Below, piece by piece: positions 37,282 to 45,468 of a stretch of DNA of 64,000 bases. Every line of letters begins with the position of its first letter. The stretch's first letter is position 1. Source of the stretch: Alteromonas lipotrueiana (lineage in GTDB: Bacteria > Pseudomonadota > Gammaproteobacteria > Enterobacterales > Alteromonadaceae). The position numbers were made by a program, and so were the translations under genes. Below the pieces are notes generated by a model, which was given only the letters and a program-made list of their open reading frames with translations, did no database searches and was not told the DNA's origin. Location: the NCBI RefSeq assembly GCF_019249245.1, contig NZ_JAESDK010000007.1:1-64000 (forward strand), written 5' to 3'.

Positions 37282-37932
37282 ATGACAGTCAATAAATCTT
37301 CTGAGGCTTCGGTAGGTGAAAAAAACAAACAAAAAATTGTTCAGGCTGCAGAGCAGGTATTTGCTCAACAGGGGTTTAAAGGCAGTTCGGTACAACAAAT
37401 TGCCGATACCGCAGGATTACCGAAGACCAATGTTTTGTACTACTTTAAAACAAAACAAAGTCTGTATCAGGCCGTACTGCAACATACTCTGAGCTTATGG
37501 AATTCTCGCTTTGACCAGGCCCAGGCCACAGATGATCCGGCCGAAATACTGGCTGAATACATCAGTGAAAAAATAGATATGTCGCGTACTCATCCATTAT
37601 CTTCAAAAATTTTTGCTATGGAGATACTAAATGGCGGCCCGAACTTGGATACCTATTTCAACCATGAACAGGTTAGCTGGATGAAAGGGCGGGTAGCCAT
37701 CATTGAAAGCTGGATAAACCAGCAGAAAATAGTGGCGGTAGACCCCTATTATTTGCTGTTTACCATATGGGCCAGTACCCAGCATTATGCTGATTTTTCT
37801 GAACAGGTGACCCGGCTACGGGGTGAAAAAATGAAAAAAGTTGATTTTGACCACGCCAAACGCACTGTGATTCAGCTGGTATTAACCGGCTGTGGTTTAA
37901 CTGTTCCGTTATGCTACCAAAGCAGCCAATGA
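37282..37932 (+). CDS. TetR-family regulator, RutR-like
   Basis: A 216-residue repressor. The N-terminal helix-turn-helix reads VQQIADTAGLPKTNVLYYFKTK, preceded by FAQQGFKGSS. The C-terminal ligand domain contains PYYLLFTIWASTQHYADF, matching the RutR group, which senses uracil or related pyrimidines and purines and also controls purine genes in E. coli. It is divergent from the xdhA operon and overlaps the allantoinase gene by four bases. It most likely regulates both directions and the permease through the palindromes found upstream. The effector is not known. Confidence 0.85.
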   Translation: MTVNKSSEASVGEKNKQKIVQAAEQVFAQQGFKGSSVQQIADTAGLPKTNVLYYFKTKQSLYQAVLQHTLSLWNSRFDQAQATDDPAEILAEYISEKIDMSRTHPLSSKIFAMEILNGGPNLDTYFNHEQVSWMKGRVAIIESWINQQKIVAVDPYYLLFTIWASTQHYADFSEQVTRLRGEKMKKVDFDHAKRTVIQLVLTGCGLTVPLCYQSSQ

Positions 37933-38846
37933 AAAAAGACGACGGGTATCCACGCGATTTAATCGGCTACGGCGCCGTGCCCCCCCATCCTCAATGGCCA
38001 GATAACGCCCGTATCGCCGTTCAATTTGTGCTGAACTTTGAAGAAGGCGGCGAAAACAGCGTTTTGCATGGCGACCCTGCTTCTGAGGTTTTTTTAAGTG
38101 AATTGTCGGCGCCTGCGGCCTTTACCGACCGCCACTTAAGTATGGAGTCGGTATACGAATACGGCAGTCGCGCCGGATTTTGGCGGCTACACCGGTTGCT
38201 TACCCAATATCAGGTGCCAGTCACCGTATTCGGGGTAACCATGGCTCTAAAGCGGCACCCTAAAGCGGTGGAGGCGATGCTAAATGCTAATTGGGAAATA
38301 GCCTGTCACGGGCTTCGTTGGATCTCGTATCAGCAGGTAGATGAAGCCACAGAGTCGGCGCATATGGCGCAGGCCTTACAGCAGCATCAGCAACTGACAG
38401 GAAAACCGGCCCGGGGCTGGTATACCGGGCGTACCAGCCCCAATACCCTGGCGCTGGTGGCAAAGCAGCCACAAATATTGTACTGCGCCGACTCATACGC
38501 AGATGATCTGCCTTATTACGATTATCATTACGAACGGCCTTTATTGATGGTGCCCTATACATTGGATACCAACGATATGCGATTTGCTACCCCCTCGGGC
38601 TTTAGTACCGCCGATCAGTTTTTTAACTATTTAAAAGACGCGTTTGATACGTTATATACTGAAGGGGCTGATACCCCTAAAATGCTATCAATTGGTATGC
38701 ATTGCCGGTTGTCGGGGCGTCCGGGCCGTATTGCGGCAATAAAACGCTTTATTGAGTATGTTTATCAGCATGAGCAGGTATGGGTTGCAACCCGTGAAGC
38801 TATCGCGCAACACTGGCAGCAATATTTTGCACCCGTAAAAAAATAA
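37929..38846 (+). CDS. puuE: Allantoinase, polysaccharide-deacetylase type (PuuE)
   Basis: A 305-residue enzyme of the NodB-like polysaccharide deacetylase fold that hydrolyses allantoin to allantoate. It matches PuuE in YPRDLIGYG, FVLNFEEGGENS, SMESVYEYGSRAGFWRL and GWYTGRTSPNTL. The ATG at 37929 overlaps the regulator stop (ATGA) and gives the family's usual N-terminus; another in-frame ATG lies at 37911. This type is unrelated to metal-dependent AllB allantoinases. Its operon with the regulator places it under likely autoregulated control. Confidence 0.92.
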   Translation: MKKDDGYPRDLIGYGAVPPHPQWPDNARIAVQFVLNFEEGGENSVLHGDPASEVFLSELSAPAAFTDRHLSMESVYEYGSRAGFWRLHRLLTQYQVPVTVFGVTMALKRHPKAVEAMLNANWEIACHGLRWISYQQVDEATESAHMAQALQQHQQLTGKPARGWYTGRTSPNTLALVAKQPQILYCADSYADDLPYYDYHYERPLLMVPYTLDTNDMRFATPSGFSTADQFFNYLKDAFDTLYTEGADTPKMLSIGMHCRLSGRPGRIAAIKRFIEYVYQHEQVWVATREAIAQHWQQYFAPVKK

Positions 38847-38877
38847 ATGCCTGGCATAAAACACTTTGGATAAAATT

Positions 38878-39132
38878 ATGTTTAGAAACGTATTAATGGT
38901 TGTCAGTACGCTGGCTTTTATAAGTGGTTGCTCAAAGCTAACCCGCGAAAACTACCAAAAGCTTGAGCCGGGTATGTCGCAACAGCAAGTTGAAAATGTA
39001 CTGGGAGAAGCACAAGCCTGCTCAAAAATGGTGGGCGCATTAAACTGCCGATGGGGCGAGGAAGACGGAACATTTATCAAAGTAGTCTTTATGGCCGACA
39101 AAGCCGTGGCATTTTCGTTTGAAAATTTATAA
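38878..39132 (+). CDS. BamE/SmpA-like small lipoprotein
   Basis: An 84-residue protein. A signal peptide with lipobox ISGC (LAFISGCSKL) is followed by TRENYQKLEPGMSQQQVENVLGE, which resembles the SmpA/OmlA (BamE) domain, and two cysteines in the mature part (ACSK, LNCRW) may form a disulfide. The ATG at 38878 is chosen because the lipoprotein signal begins there. It is expected to be an outer-membrane lipoprotein. It follows puuE by 31 bases, but a role in purine use is not evident. Confidence 0.8.
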   Translation: MFRNVLMVVSTLAFISGCSKLTRENYQKLEPGMSQQQVENVLGEAQACSKMVGALNCRWGEEDGTFIKVVFMADKAVAFSFENL

Positions 39133-39163
39133 GGCTTTGCCAGACAGATTCCAACAAAGCCTT
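39131..39163. terminator. Bidirectional terminator between lipoprotein and tpx
   Basis: AAGGCTTTG (39131-39139) and CAAAGCCTT (39155-39163) form a 9-bp stem with a 15-base loop between the convergent genes. A partial T run follows on each strand. Confidence 0.7.
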
Positions 39164-39176
39164 TATCAATTTTGAC

Positions 39177-39671
39177 CTACAGGGCGTTAAGCGCCGCCTC
39201 GTAGTCAGGTTCGTCAGCAGTTTCTGCAACCTGTTGAGTGTACACAACGTCGCCAGCTTCGTTAATTACGACTACGCTTCGAGACAACAACCCGGTCAGG
39301 GGGCCGTCTTTGAAGGTCACGCCATAGTCGTCGCCAAAGTTGCTACGAAATGTCGAACCGGTCATCACATTTTCGATACCTTCAGCACCACAAAAGCGAC
39401 CCGCCGCAAACGGCAAATCTGCTGATACACATACCACGGTCGTGTTATCAAGCTTGGCGGCTTTTTCGTTAAATGCGCGTACCGAAGCTGCGCAGGTTCC
39501 GGTATCAATGGAAGGGAAAATGTTCAAAACAACATTTTTGCCTTTCAGTTCGCTCAGGATAACCTCTGATAAGTCAGACTTGACCAAAGTAAAATCAGGA
39601 GCCTGATTGCCTTTCGCCGGAAGCTCGCCGACAGTGCTCATTTCGTTGCCTTGCAATGTAACTGTTGCCAC
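39177..39671 (-). CDS. tpx: Thiol peroxidase
   Basis: A 164-residue atypical 2-Cys peroxiredoxin reducing lipid and hydrogen peroxides with thioredoxin. The peroxidatic Cys lies in [10 protein letters not shown] (about residue 60), and the resolving Cys in GRFCGAEG (about residue 94). The GTG start at 39671 has AAGGAG seven bases upstream, and no ATG fits better. It converges on the lipoprotein gene and shares its terminator. Length is standard. Confidence 0.93.
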   Translation of the reverse strand: MATVTLQGNEMSTVGELPAKGNQAPDFTLVKSDLSEVILSELKGKNVVLNIFPSIDTGTCAASVRAFNEKAAKLDNTTVVCVSADLPFAAGRFCGAEGIENVMTGSTFRSNFGDDYGVTFKDGPLTGLLSRSVVVINEAGDVVYTQQVAETADEPDYEAALNAL

Positions 39672-39747
39672 GTTGTCTCCTTAATTTATGTTTTATGGTC
39701 TGTAGCGTGCAGTGTTCTTACCATAGTCTTAGCACTACACTAACCGA

Positions 39748-41079
39748 TTATTTCAGGTCAAAAAGATAGCGCAATAAAAACAGTAGCGCTAAGGCATATG
39801 TCAGTTTACTGACCTCTTTGCCTTTACCGGTTCCTACCATAATGGCGACGTAGGTGATAAAACCAAGTGCAATACCTTCACTTATGCTAAAGGTAAGGGG
39901 CATCGCCAGCAATGCTACTACCGCAGTGGCCAGGGCGCCAAGATCATCAAAATCAAGCTGACGAATAGAGTCCATCATTAAAATTCCCACCATAATAAGC
40001 GCTGGGGTAGTGGCCATTAGCGGTATCACTTTCATTAATGGAGTTAAAAACAACGCCAGCGCAAAACAAGCGGCAACAACAATACCGGTTAAACCTGTGC
40101 GGCCACCGGCCGACACACCAGCGGCCGACTCTACGTAGCTGGTGACAGGAGAGGTGCCTAGCGCCGCCCCGGCCACGCTGGCGGTGGCATCGGCGGTCAT
40201 TGCGTTGCCCATTTTGGGAAGCCGATCATTGTCATCAAGCAGATTAGCCCGACGAGATACACCAATCAGGGTGCCGATGGTGTCGAACATATTAACAAAC
40301 ATCAGCGCAAAGATAAGATCCCAGGTATGGGCAAAATTTTCTATCGGATACCAAATGTCCATAGCCATAAAGGTTTGCGAGATACTGTCTGGCATTCCTA
40401 TCACCCCCTGGGGGGCGGAGGTTAAAAAACCTGACTCGGTAGGAACAAAGACGCCAATCAGACTAAGCACGATTATTGATAATAATATACCGCCGGTAAT
40501 TTGTTTCATAACCACAATAATAGTAAACAATATACCGGCCAGCGCTAATGCTACGGCGGGTTCAGATAAGTCGCCCAGCGTCACCAGGGTAGCCGGATGC
40601 GCAACAACCAGTCCGGCATTTTTTAATCCAATAAACGCGATGAACAATCCAATACCACATTGCACACCTATTTTAAGCGCATGCGGAATGGCTTCCGCCA
40701 CTTTTGTGCGAACGCCGGTCACGGTGAGCAGTAAAAATAAGATACCGTTCCAGAAAACAATACCGAGTGCCGCTTCCCAGGGCACCTCACGAGTCATGCA
40801 TATGGTGAAAGCAAAAAAAGCGTTCAGACCCATGCCTGGCGCCATGGCAATAGGATAATTGGTCATTAGCGCCATCAGCAGTGTGCCTATACAGGCCGAT
40901 AAAGCGGTAACAGTGATCAAACCTTCAATGGGCATACCACTTAACCCCAGCACACTGGGATTTACCACTAATATGTAAGACATAGCCGCAAAGGTTGTCA
41001 GCCCGGCAACTATTTCTGTTTTAACCGTAGTGCCGTGCGCATCAAGCTTAAAAAATCGTTCGAAAATGTCGGTGATCAT
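39748..41079 (-). CDS. NCS2-family purine permease (AzgA-like)
   Basis: A 443-residue transporter from the ATG at 41079; the open frame extends upstream without support. Signature segments are LTTFAAMSYILVVNP, NYPIAMAPGMGLNAFF and MFVNMFDTIGTLIGV, as in AzgA/PurP-like hypoxanthine-guanine-adenine permeases, with about 13 membrane helices. It is oriented away from add across a 337-base region carrying a RutR-like palindrome. It most likely imports adenine, hypoxanthine or guanine for the catabolic genes around it. Confidence 0.9.
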   Translation of the reverse strand: MITDIFERFFKLDAHGTTVKTEIVAGLTTFAAMSYILVVNPSVLGLSGMPIEGLITVTALSACIGTLLMALMTNYPIAMAPGMGLNAFFAFTICMTREVPWEAALGIVFWNGILFLLLTVTGVRTKVAEAIPHALKIGVQCGIGLFIAFIGLKNAGLVVAHPATLVTLGDLSEPAVALALAGILFTIIVVMKQITGGILLSIIVLSLIGVFVPTESGFLTSAPQGVIGMPDSISQTFMAMDIWYPIENFAHTWDLIFALMFVNMFDTIGTLIGVSRRANLLDDNDRLPKMGNAMTADATASVAGAALGTSPVTSYVESAAGVSAGGRTGLTGIVVAACFALALFLTPLMKVIPLMATTPALIMVGILMMDSIRQLDFDDLGALATAVVALLAMPLTFSISEGIALGFITYVAIMVGTGKGKEVSKLTYALALLFLLRYLFDLK

Positions 41080-41416
41080 GCGTTCTCTCGTAGCACGTTT
41101 TTTGATAATTCCGGCGCATAGTAAAACTGACCAGTGAGTCAGCGTTTTAGTTATACCTGTGCGGATTCGATCCACCACCACGATTCACAATTGCCCGACT
41201 AAAAGAGATTTTGCCTTGTCGATAAGTCGGAACATAATGACTAAACATTTTATCAAAAACGGCATTCGTGGCATCCTAGCATTATCATAATGACACGCGA
41301 GCTAGAACGAAACGCGATGGGTGGCGGCGCAATTGTGCGTGAAGCCTTAATAAGGTGCAACCAAAGGCAATAAATTTTGCCCTGATGTTCTAGCTACCTA
41401 TAGACAGAGACAGCAT
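41080..41416. promoter_or_regulatory. Divergent region between the permease and adenine deaminase
   Basis: Contains the operator-like palindrome at 41127-41142. No riboswitch fold was recognised. An unsupported open frame extends the permease to 41181. Confidence 0.4.
41127..41142. promoter_or_regulatory. RutR-like operator upstream of the NCS2 permease
   Basis: CTGACCAGTGAGTCAG is an inverted repeat (CTGAC/GTCAG) matching the RutR box at 10 of 14 defined positions and the xdhA site at 11 of 16. It lies 48-63 bases upstream of the permease start, overlapping where its promoter should be. Confidence 0.55.
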
Positions 41417-42415
41417 ATGGCCATTTCATCTTTAATCAGTACATTACCTAAAGCAGAGTTGCATTTGCATATTGAAGGCAGTCTTGAACCGGCGCTCATG
41501 TGGCAACTGGCTAAAAAGCATCAGGTAACCTTGCCTTATAATAGCGTGGCAGAAATTGAAGCAGCCTATCAATTTGACGACTTGCAAAGTTTTTTAGATT
41601 TGTATTATGCAGGCGCTGATGTATTGCGTGATGAAGATGACTTTTATCAGCTGATGTGGTCGTATTTAAGCAAATGCCGTGAGCAAAATGTCGTTCACGC
41701 CGAGATTATGTTCGATCCGCAAACTCATACCCTGCGAGGGGTGGGGTTTGATACGTTTATGCCGGGCTTTTCAAAAGCAATAGACCAGGCGCGCAGCGAA
41801 TGGGGGATGAGTACCCTGCTGATCATGTCCTTTTTACGGCATTTACCCGAAGCCGATGCGTTTGTTACATTGAAAGAAGCTGAGCCTTATTATTCAAACA
41901 TCACCGCTATTGGTTTGGACAGTTCTGAGCTTGGACATCCACCACAAAAATTTGAACGGGTTTTTGCACAGGTGAAAGAATTAGGCTTCAAAATTGTTGC
42001 GCATGCTGGCGAAGAGGGGCCGGCAGACTATATCTGGCAAGCCATAAAGTTGCTTAATGTTGATAGAGTCGATCATGGTGTGAAATGTCAGCAAGATTCA
42101 GAATTAATGCAATATCTTATTAAACACCAATTGCCCCTGACAGTTTGTCCGTTAAGTAATCTGAAGCTTAAAGTTATCGATGACATGAAACATCACAATA
42201 TTCTGCAATTGCTGGAGGAAGGCATGCTAGTCACAGTGAACTCGGACGATCCAACGTATTTTGGTGGCTACCTGAATGAAAATTACGACCAGTTACATGC
42301 AGCTCTGGGTATGAACACAGACCAGTTAAAACAACTACTAGCAAATAGTTTCACCGCCAGCTTTTTACCCGAACCTAAAAAGCAGTACTGGATAGAGCAG
42401 ATTAACGCCGCGTAA
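41417..42415 (+). CDS. Adenine deaminase (ADE-type, adenosine deaminase superfamily)
   Basis: A 332-residue amidohydrolase. It begins LPKAELHLHIEGSLEP with H16 and H18 as zinc ligands, and has LDSSELGHPP, VAHAGEEGP, RVDHGVKC and VNSDDPTYFGGY. This set, especially GSLEP and HPPxKF, matches the adenine deaminase branch characterised in Pseudomonas and yeast rather than E. coli Add. It would convert adenine to hypoxanthine for XdhAB. It is often annotated as add. It is divergent from the purine permease. Confidence 0.87.
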   Translation: MAISSLISTLPKAELHLHIEGSLEPALMWQLAKKHQVTLPYNSVAEIEAAYQFDDLQSFLDLYYAGADVLRDEDDFYQLMWSYLSKCREQNVVHAEIMFDPQTHTLRGVGFDTFMPGFSKAIDQARSEWGMSTLLIMSFLRHLPEADAFVTLKEAEPYYSNITAIGLDSSELGHPPQKFERVFAQVKELGFKIVAHAGEEGPADYIWQAIKLLNVDRVDHGVKCQQDSELMQYLIKHQLPLTVCPLSNLKLKVIDDMKHHNILQLLEEGMLVTVNSDDPTYFGGYLNENYDQLHAALGMNTDQLKQLLANSFTASFLPEPKKQYWIEQINAA

Positions 42416-42791
42416 ATGGTGGTATTGAAAGAGATCTTTGGCACGGCGCAGGTCTTTTTAAGTACTATTTTATAGGCTATGTCCTGCTTTCAAAATTACA
42501 GATAAGCGTCCCAACGGTTTTGCAAAGCCATACCTAATAGATATCAAAAGGCGAACGAATACGTTGCCTTGAATATCGACCAGGGAACATAACAAGAGCC
42601 ATCGAGAATACTTATCGAGAATGCTTAAAAACCCACCCGGATGCGAGGCTCGCTAACCGGGTGGTTTACATTTGCTTAACCGACAAAGCCATATACACAC
42701 TTTAGTCTCGGATGAGATATTGTGCCATGCAGCCACTTATCTCTCTGATTCTAAGTACAAAAAGCAGCAAATGCCGGTGATTTAATAGGCT
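42416..42791. other. Intergenic region between convergent genes
   Basis: Holds only a strong terminator for the leftward DUF1989 operon at 42627-42664. Nothing else recognised. Confidence 0.5.
42627..42664 (-). terminator. Rho-independent terminator of the GntA/DUF1989 operon
   Basis: CCACCCGG (42633-42640) pairs with CCGGGTGG (42657-42664), with a nested GCGAG/CTCGC stem inside. On the minus strand it ends in GGGTTTTT (complement of 42627-42632). It lies 128 bases past the operon's last stop. Confidence 0.8.
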
Positions 42792-43373
42792 TTAGGCATC
42801 TATAATTTTGTAGCAAATTGGTTTGTAGCTGAAATTATTAGACTCGCCCGCTGAGCAGGCGGTTAACCCTACCACCATGTCCATTTTTGCTTCAAAGACC
42901 GTGTAGTCACCTGCTTTACTTTTGGGAGGTAAAACAGACAAATCGCCTTTTTCATCAATAGCAACATTCATAAAAGTATTAAATGTTGTATTAATCAAAT
43001 GTTCCGGAATACCGTACTCGGCAAATGCGCTGACTAAGTTTCCATGACAGCCGGGTACGGGCTCTTCATCGGGATAAAAATGACGAAATGTTGCTTTGCT
43101 ACAAGGCGTCAGTAAAAAATCATGATCTTCTACAGTATCTTCAATAATCTCGAACATCTCGTTGCTTTGATTTGAATATAGTTTTGAACCCTTTTTAAAG
43201 GTCAGGCTCTCGTTGTAATCAAGTGAGCGACCTGAAGACAAATATTCATTATGATTGGCACCATTAAATGCATACAAATCTGCAACCTGTTCACCTTCGG
43301 GGTCGATAACTTTTAATTTTTGACCTGCGCGAAGTTCAAAAGCGGTGCCGCTGCGTGGAGCGATCTTTTCCAT
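42792..43373 (-). CDS. DUF1989-family protein (urea carboxylase-associated type)
   Basis: A 193-residue protein of the DUF1989 family. It begins PRSGTAFELRAGQKLKVIDPEGEQVADLYAFN and contains TPCSKATFR, GCHGNLVSAF and NTTFNTFMNVAID, then ends in GLTACSAGESNNFSYKP. The conserved Cys and His in CHGN and the ASAGESN-like end suggest a metal-binding cupin-like fold. Members accompany urea or guanidine carboxylases, but no such gene is here. It begins 7 bases after the YqcI/YcgG gene, so the two form an operon. Biochemical role is unproven. Confidence 0.82.
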   Translation of the reverse strand: MEKIAPRSGTAFELRAGQKLKVIDPEGEQVADLYAFNGANHNEYLSSGRSLDYNESLTFKKGSKLYSNQSNEMFEIIEDTVEDHDFLLTPCSKATFRHFYPDEEPVPGCHGNLVSAFAEYGIPEHLINTTFNTFMNVAIDEKGDLSVLPPKSKAGDYTVFEAKMDMVVGLTACSAGESNNFSYKPICYKIIDA

Positions 43374-43380
43374 AGGTGTG

Positions 43381-44046
43381 TTACTCCGTTGACGGATGAA
43401 ACGGACATTTCCAGTTTTCTTCTAATAAACGTCCGCTGTATTGTTTAGCTTCAGAATCACTACCGTGATTTCCCAACATTGGATTATCTGAACCACAAAA
43501 AACACTGTCGCGTTTACGAATATGATCGCGAAATGTTTCAAATTTTCCTTCTTCTTTAAGTTTGTCAAACTGCTCATGCAAGTTAAACACAATAGTCGGT
43601 GATTCAAATCGACGACTACGACGGCGACTTGCCGGGTTCAGACAAACAATAAAAAAGGCACGGCCACCTAAACTAAAACTGAAGTTATCGTGTTCAGGAT
43701 CGCGACTTACCGCTTTATCCCAGCCATGAAGGCAACTGTCGACTTCGTGCAGTTGCTGTAACTTGGCCCACAATAGCCGCTCGTATTGACGTTCGGTATG
43801 AGCCCAGGGCCCTTCGAAGGTGCAGACAAATGAGGAAAACATATCTTTTTTGATATTAAATTGTTCAATAAACGCATACAGATCACTAAGAATATCTGTA
43901 TTTTCTGATTCATCGCTTAGCGAACCATATTGATGAACATAGATTTGTTCCTTAGCCAGGGCCGTTTTAGCACCTACACAGGGGAAGTCTTGCTGAGCGA
44001 CAAATTGCTGAAGATTTTCATCGCTTTGAGATAAGTAAGTTTGCAT
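43381..44046 (-). CDS. YqcI/YcgG-family protein (GntA-like, possible heme N-oxygenase)
   Basis: A 221-residue protein from the ATG at 44046, which has AAAGGAG eight bases upstream. Family blocks are FPCVGAKTAL, VCTFEGP, FIVCLNPASRRRSRRF, TIVFNLHEQFDKL and IRKRD, with WKCPFHP near the end. The family includes GntA, a heme-dependent hydroxylase of a guanidino amino acid in guanitoxin synthesis, but most members are untested. The Cys and His in these blocks are candidate heme ligands. It is followed by DUF1989, and a possible 31-codon ORF lies upstream. The substrate is unknown; a guanidino or amino compound is a reasoned guess. Confidence 0.8.
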   Translation of the reverse strand: MQTYLSQSDENLQQFVAQQDFPCVGAKTALAKEQIYVHQYGSLSDESENTDILSDLYAFIEQFNIKKDMFSSFVCTFEGPWAHTERQYERLLWAKLQQLHEVDSCLHGWDKAVSRDPEHDNFSFSLGGRAFFIVCLNPASRRRSRRFESPTIVFNLHEQFDKLKEEGKFETFRDHIRKRDSVFCGSDNPMLGNHGSDSEAKQYSGRLLEENWKCPFHPSTE

Positions 44047-44156
44047 AACTGACTCCTTTGAGAACAAGAAGCCTAAGGACAGTATAAAAGGGAAAGACGA
44101 ATACGATACGACAGATAACTTTTATAGTGACCTGGCTTTACCAGAATCCTTAGATC

Positions 44157-44252
44157 CTAACCCAATGCACGAAGCCCACCGTCAATAATAGGCGTCTTAC
44201 GCATTAGCAAGACACATTGGTAAGCAAAAGCAAGGGCACATAAGGTTTCCAT
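44157..44252 (-). CDS. Possible 31-residue leader or small protein
   Basis: An ATG at 44252 with GGAGAG five bases upstream opens a 31-codon frame ending at 44157. The peptide is hydrophobic in the middle (ALAFAYQCVLLM), with RK and a polar tail ending GLRALG. It lies 110 bases before the GntA-like gene on the same strand. It could be an expressed small membrane protein, a leader peptide, or chance. Confidence 0.3.
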   Translation of the reverse strand: METLCALAFAYQCVLLMRKTPIIDGGLRALG

Positions 44253-44593
44253 CTGACTCTCCGTAAATACAAAATAGCGAACCGAACTATTGGGGTGTGG
44301 CTATTTGCACTGTATGTTTAATAACTATCTATGCTTAAGTAAGCAATAAGGGTGCCATGGTTTTTATTCGTTTAATGCACTGATTTTAAAGAGTTAAATG
44401 GAACGTGAATGATTTGTCTGTAATGACAGGGACAAAACTATATTCGCAACGTGAAGACTTTACCGGGCGCTGTGCTTCGTGAACTCTATACATTAACTTT
44501 GATTGATGATCATATGCTTACATTAGTTACACAGCATTCAGGGTACGAAACGTACATGCATGTTTTCGCAGCTTTTAGCCAGGATACAAAAAA
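44253..44593. other. Intergenic region, nothing recognised
   Basis: The stretch between the GntA-like operon's upstream side and the glycosyltransferase terminator shows no supported gene. An open rightward frame from 44451 crosses the terminator and is dismissed. Confidence 0.4.
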
Positions 44594-44611
44594 AGCGCCG
44601 AATTCGGCGCT
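44594..44611. terminator. Strong bidirectional terminator of the glycosyltransferase operon
   Basis: AGCGCCGAATTCGGCGCT is a perfect palindrome flanked by AAAAAA on the left and TTTTTT on the right, so it works on both strands. It lies 20 bases past the last glycosyltransferase stop on the minus strand. Confidence 0.9.
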
Positions 44612-44631
44612 TTTTTACCCTGTGCAGATCA

Positions 44632-45468
44632 TCAGTAAGGCTGTTCGCTGCGGGTCTCTTTTAGTTCCTGGTCAGACGGCTCACGTACAAATTCAACCGT
44701 ATGCTTATCACTGTCAACTTTTACCAGGCCCATTTCCTCAAAGGCTTCCAGCCAACTGTACATGGGTAAGTAATTATGTTGCTGCGCAAAGTAATTCGCG
44801 TTATGGCATATACTTTTTACATGATTAACCGGCGGGGAATACTTTGTATGATATTGATGCAGCACTTCTTCTGGCGAAAAGACTAACTGGCAACCTTTAT
44901 AATGAAAGCGTTCTGCGAAATCAGTATCTTCAGCACCGTAACCTAAGAAGTTTTCATCAAAACCACCCGTTTCGTTAAACGTAGTCCGGTGGATACAAAA
45001 AGCCAGTGACCAGAATTTTTTACGATCTACGGGTTCATCGCACGCAATGGCTTCACGTTTAGGGTGCTCAACCGCCTCATCTTTGAGCTGTAGATAATTA
45101 CCATTTTCAGGCACTTCATTGAGGTATCTGACCGACGCCGACGCTATTGTGTGAGGCGAGGCACGTTCTATTAATGAATCAAAAAGGTTCGGGCTACAAA
45201 TGCAATCGACATCTAAAAACACCAGAATAGCTTCCGACGCTGTTTCAAATCCCAGGTTACGCGCTTCAGCCAGGGGCAGTTTTGCCTCGGGTACCGTTAT
45301 CTGACGTATTGGAATTCCTTCAACTTCGTCTTGTTCGATACGGTCTTCTTCCATCCAGACTACCACTACTTCTTGTGGCTTAAGTGTACTTCGACCCACA
45401 CTGTCCAGTAGGTTCGATAGTTGCTTTTTGCGTCCTTTTACCAGTGTTATCACCGAGAATGAGGGCAT
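44632..45468 (-). CDS. Family 2-like glycosyltransferase
   Basis: A 278-residue GT-A fold enzyme. It starts FSVITLVKGRKKQLSNLLDSV, has the nucleotide-sugar DxD as FLDVDC near residue 90, and the late GGFDENFLGYGAEDTDF block of the GT2/galactosyltransferase C-terminal type. The acceptor is unknown. It overlaps the upstream MurG-like gene by 19 bases and is the last gene of the operon, just before its terminator. Confidence 0.88.
   Translation of the reverse strand: MPSFSVITLVKGRKKQLSNLLDSVGRSTLKPQEVVVVWMEEDRIEQDEVEGIPIRQITVPEAKLPLAEARNLGFETASEAILVFLDVDCICSPNLFDSLIERASPHTIASASVRYLNEVPENGNYLQLKDEAVEHPKREAIACDEPVDRKKFWSLAFCIHRTTFNETGGFDENFLGYGAEDTDFAERFHYKGCQLVFSPEEVLHQYHTKYSPPVNHVKSICHNANYFAQQHNYLPMYSWLEAFEEMGLVKVDSDKHTVEFVREPSDQELKETRSEQPY

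Noticed and set aside
40142..40858. Long 238-codon frame opposite the NCS2 permease
   Set aside because: Composition (Ser/Pro/Ile-rich) is that of an antisense shadow of membrane-protein codons; the permease is unmistakable.
44451..44828. Rightward 125-codon open frame
   Set aside because: It crosses the strong terminator at 44594-44611 and lies partly antisense to a clear glycosyltransferase; no RBS or family pattern.
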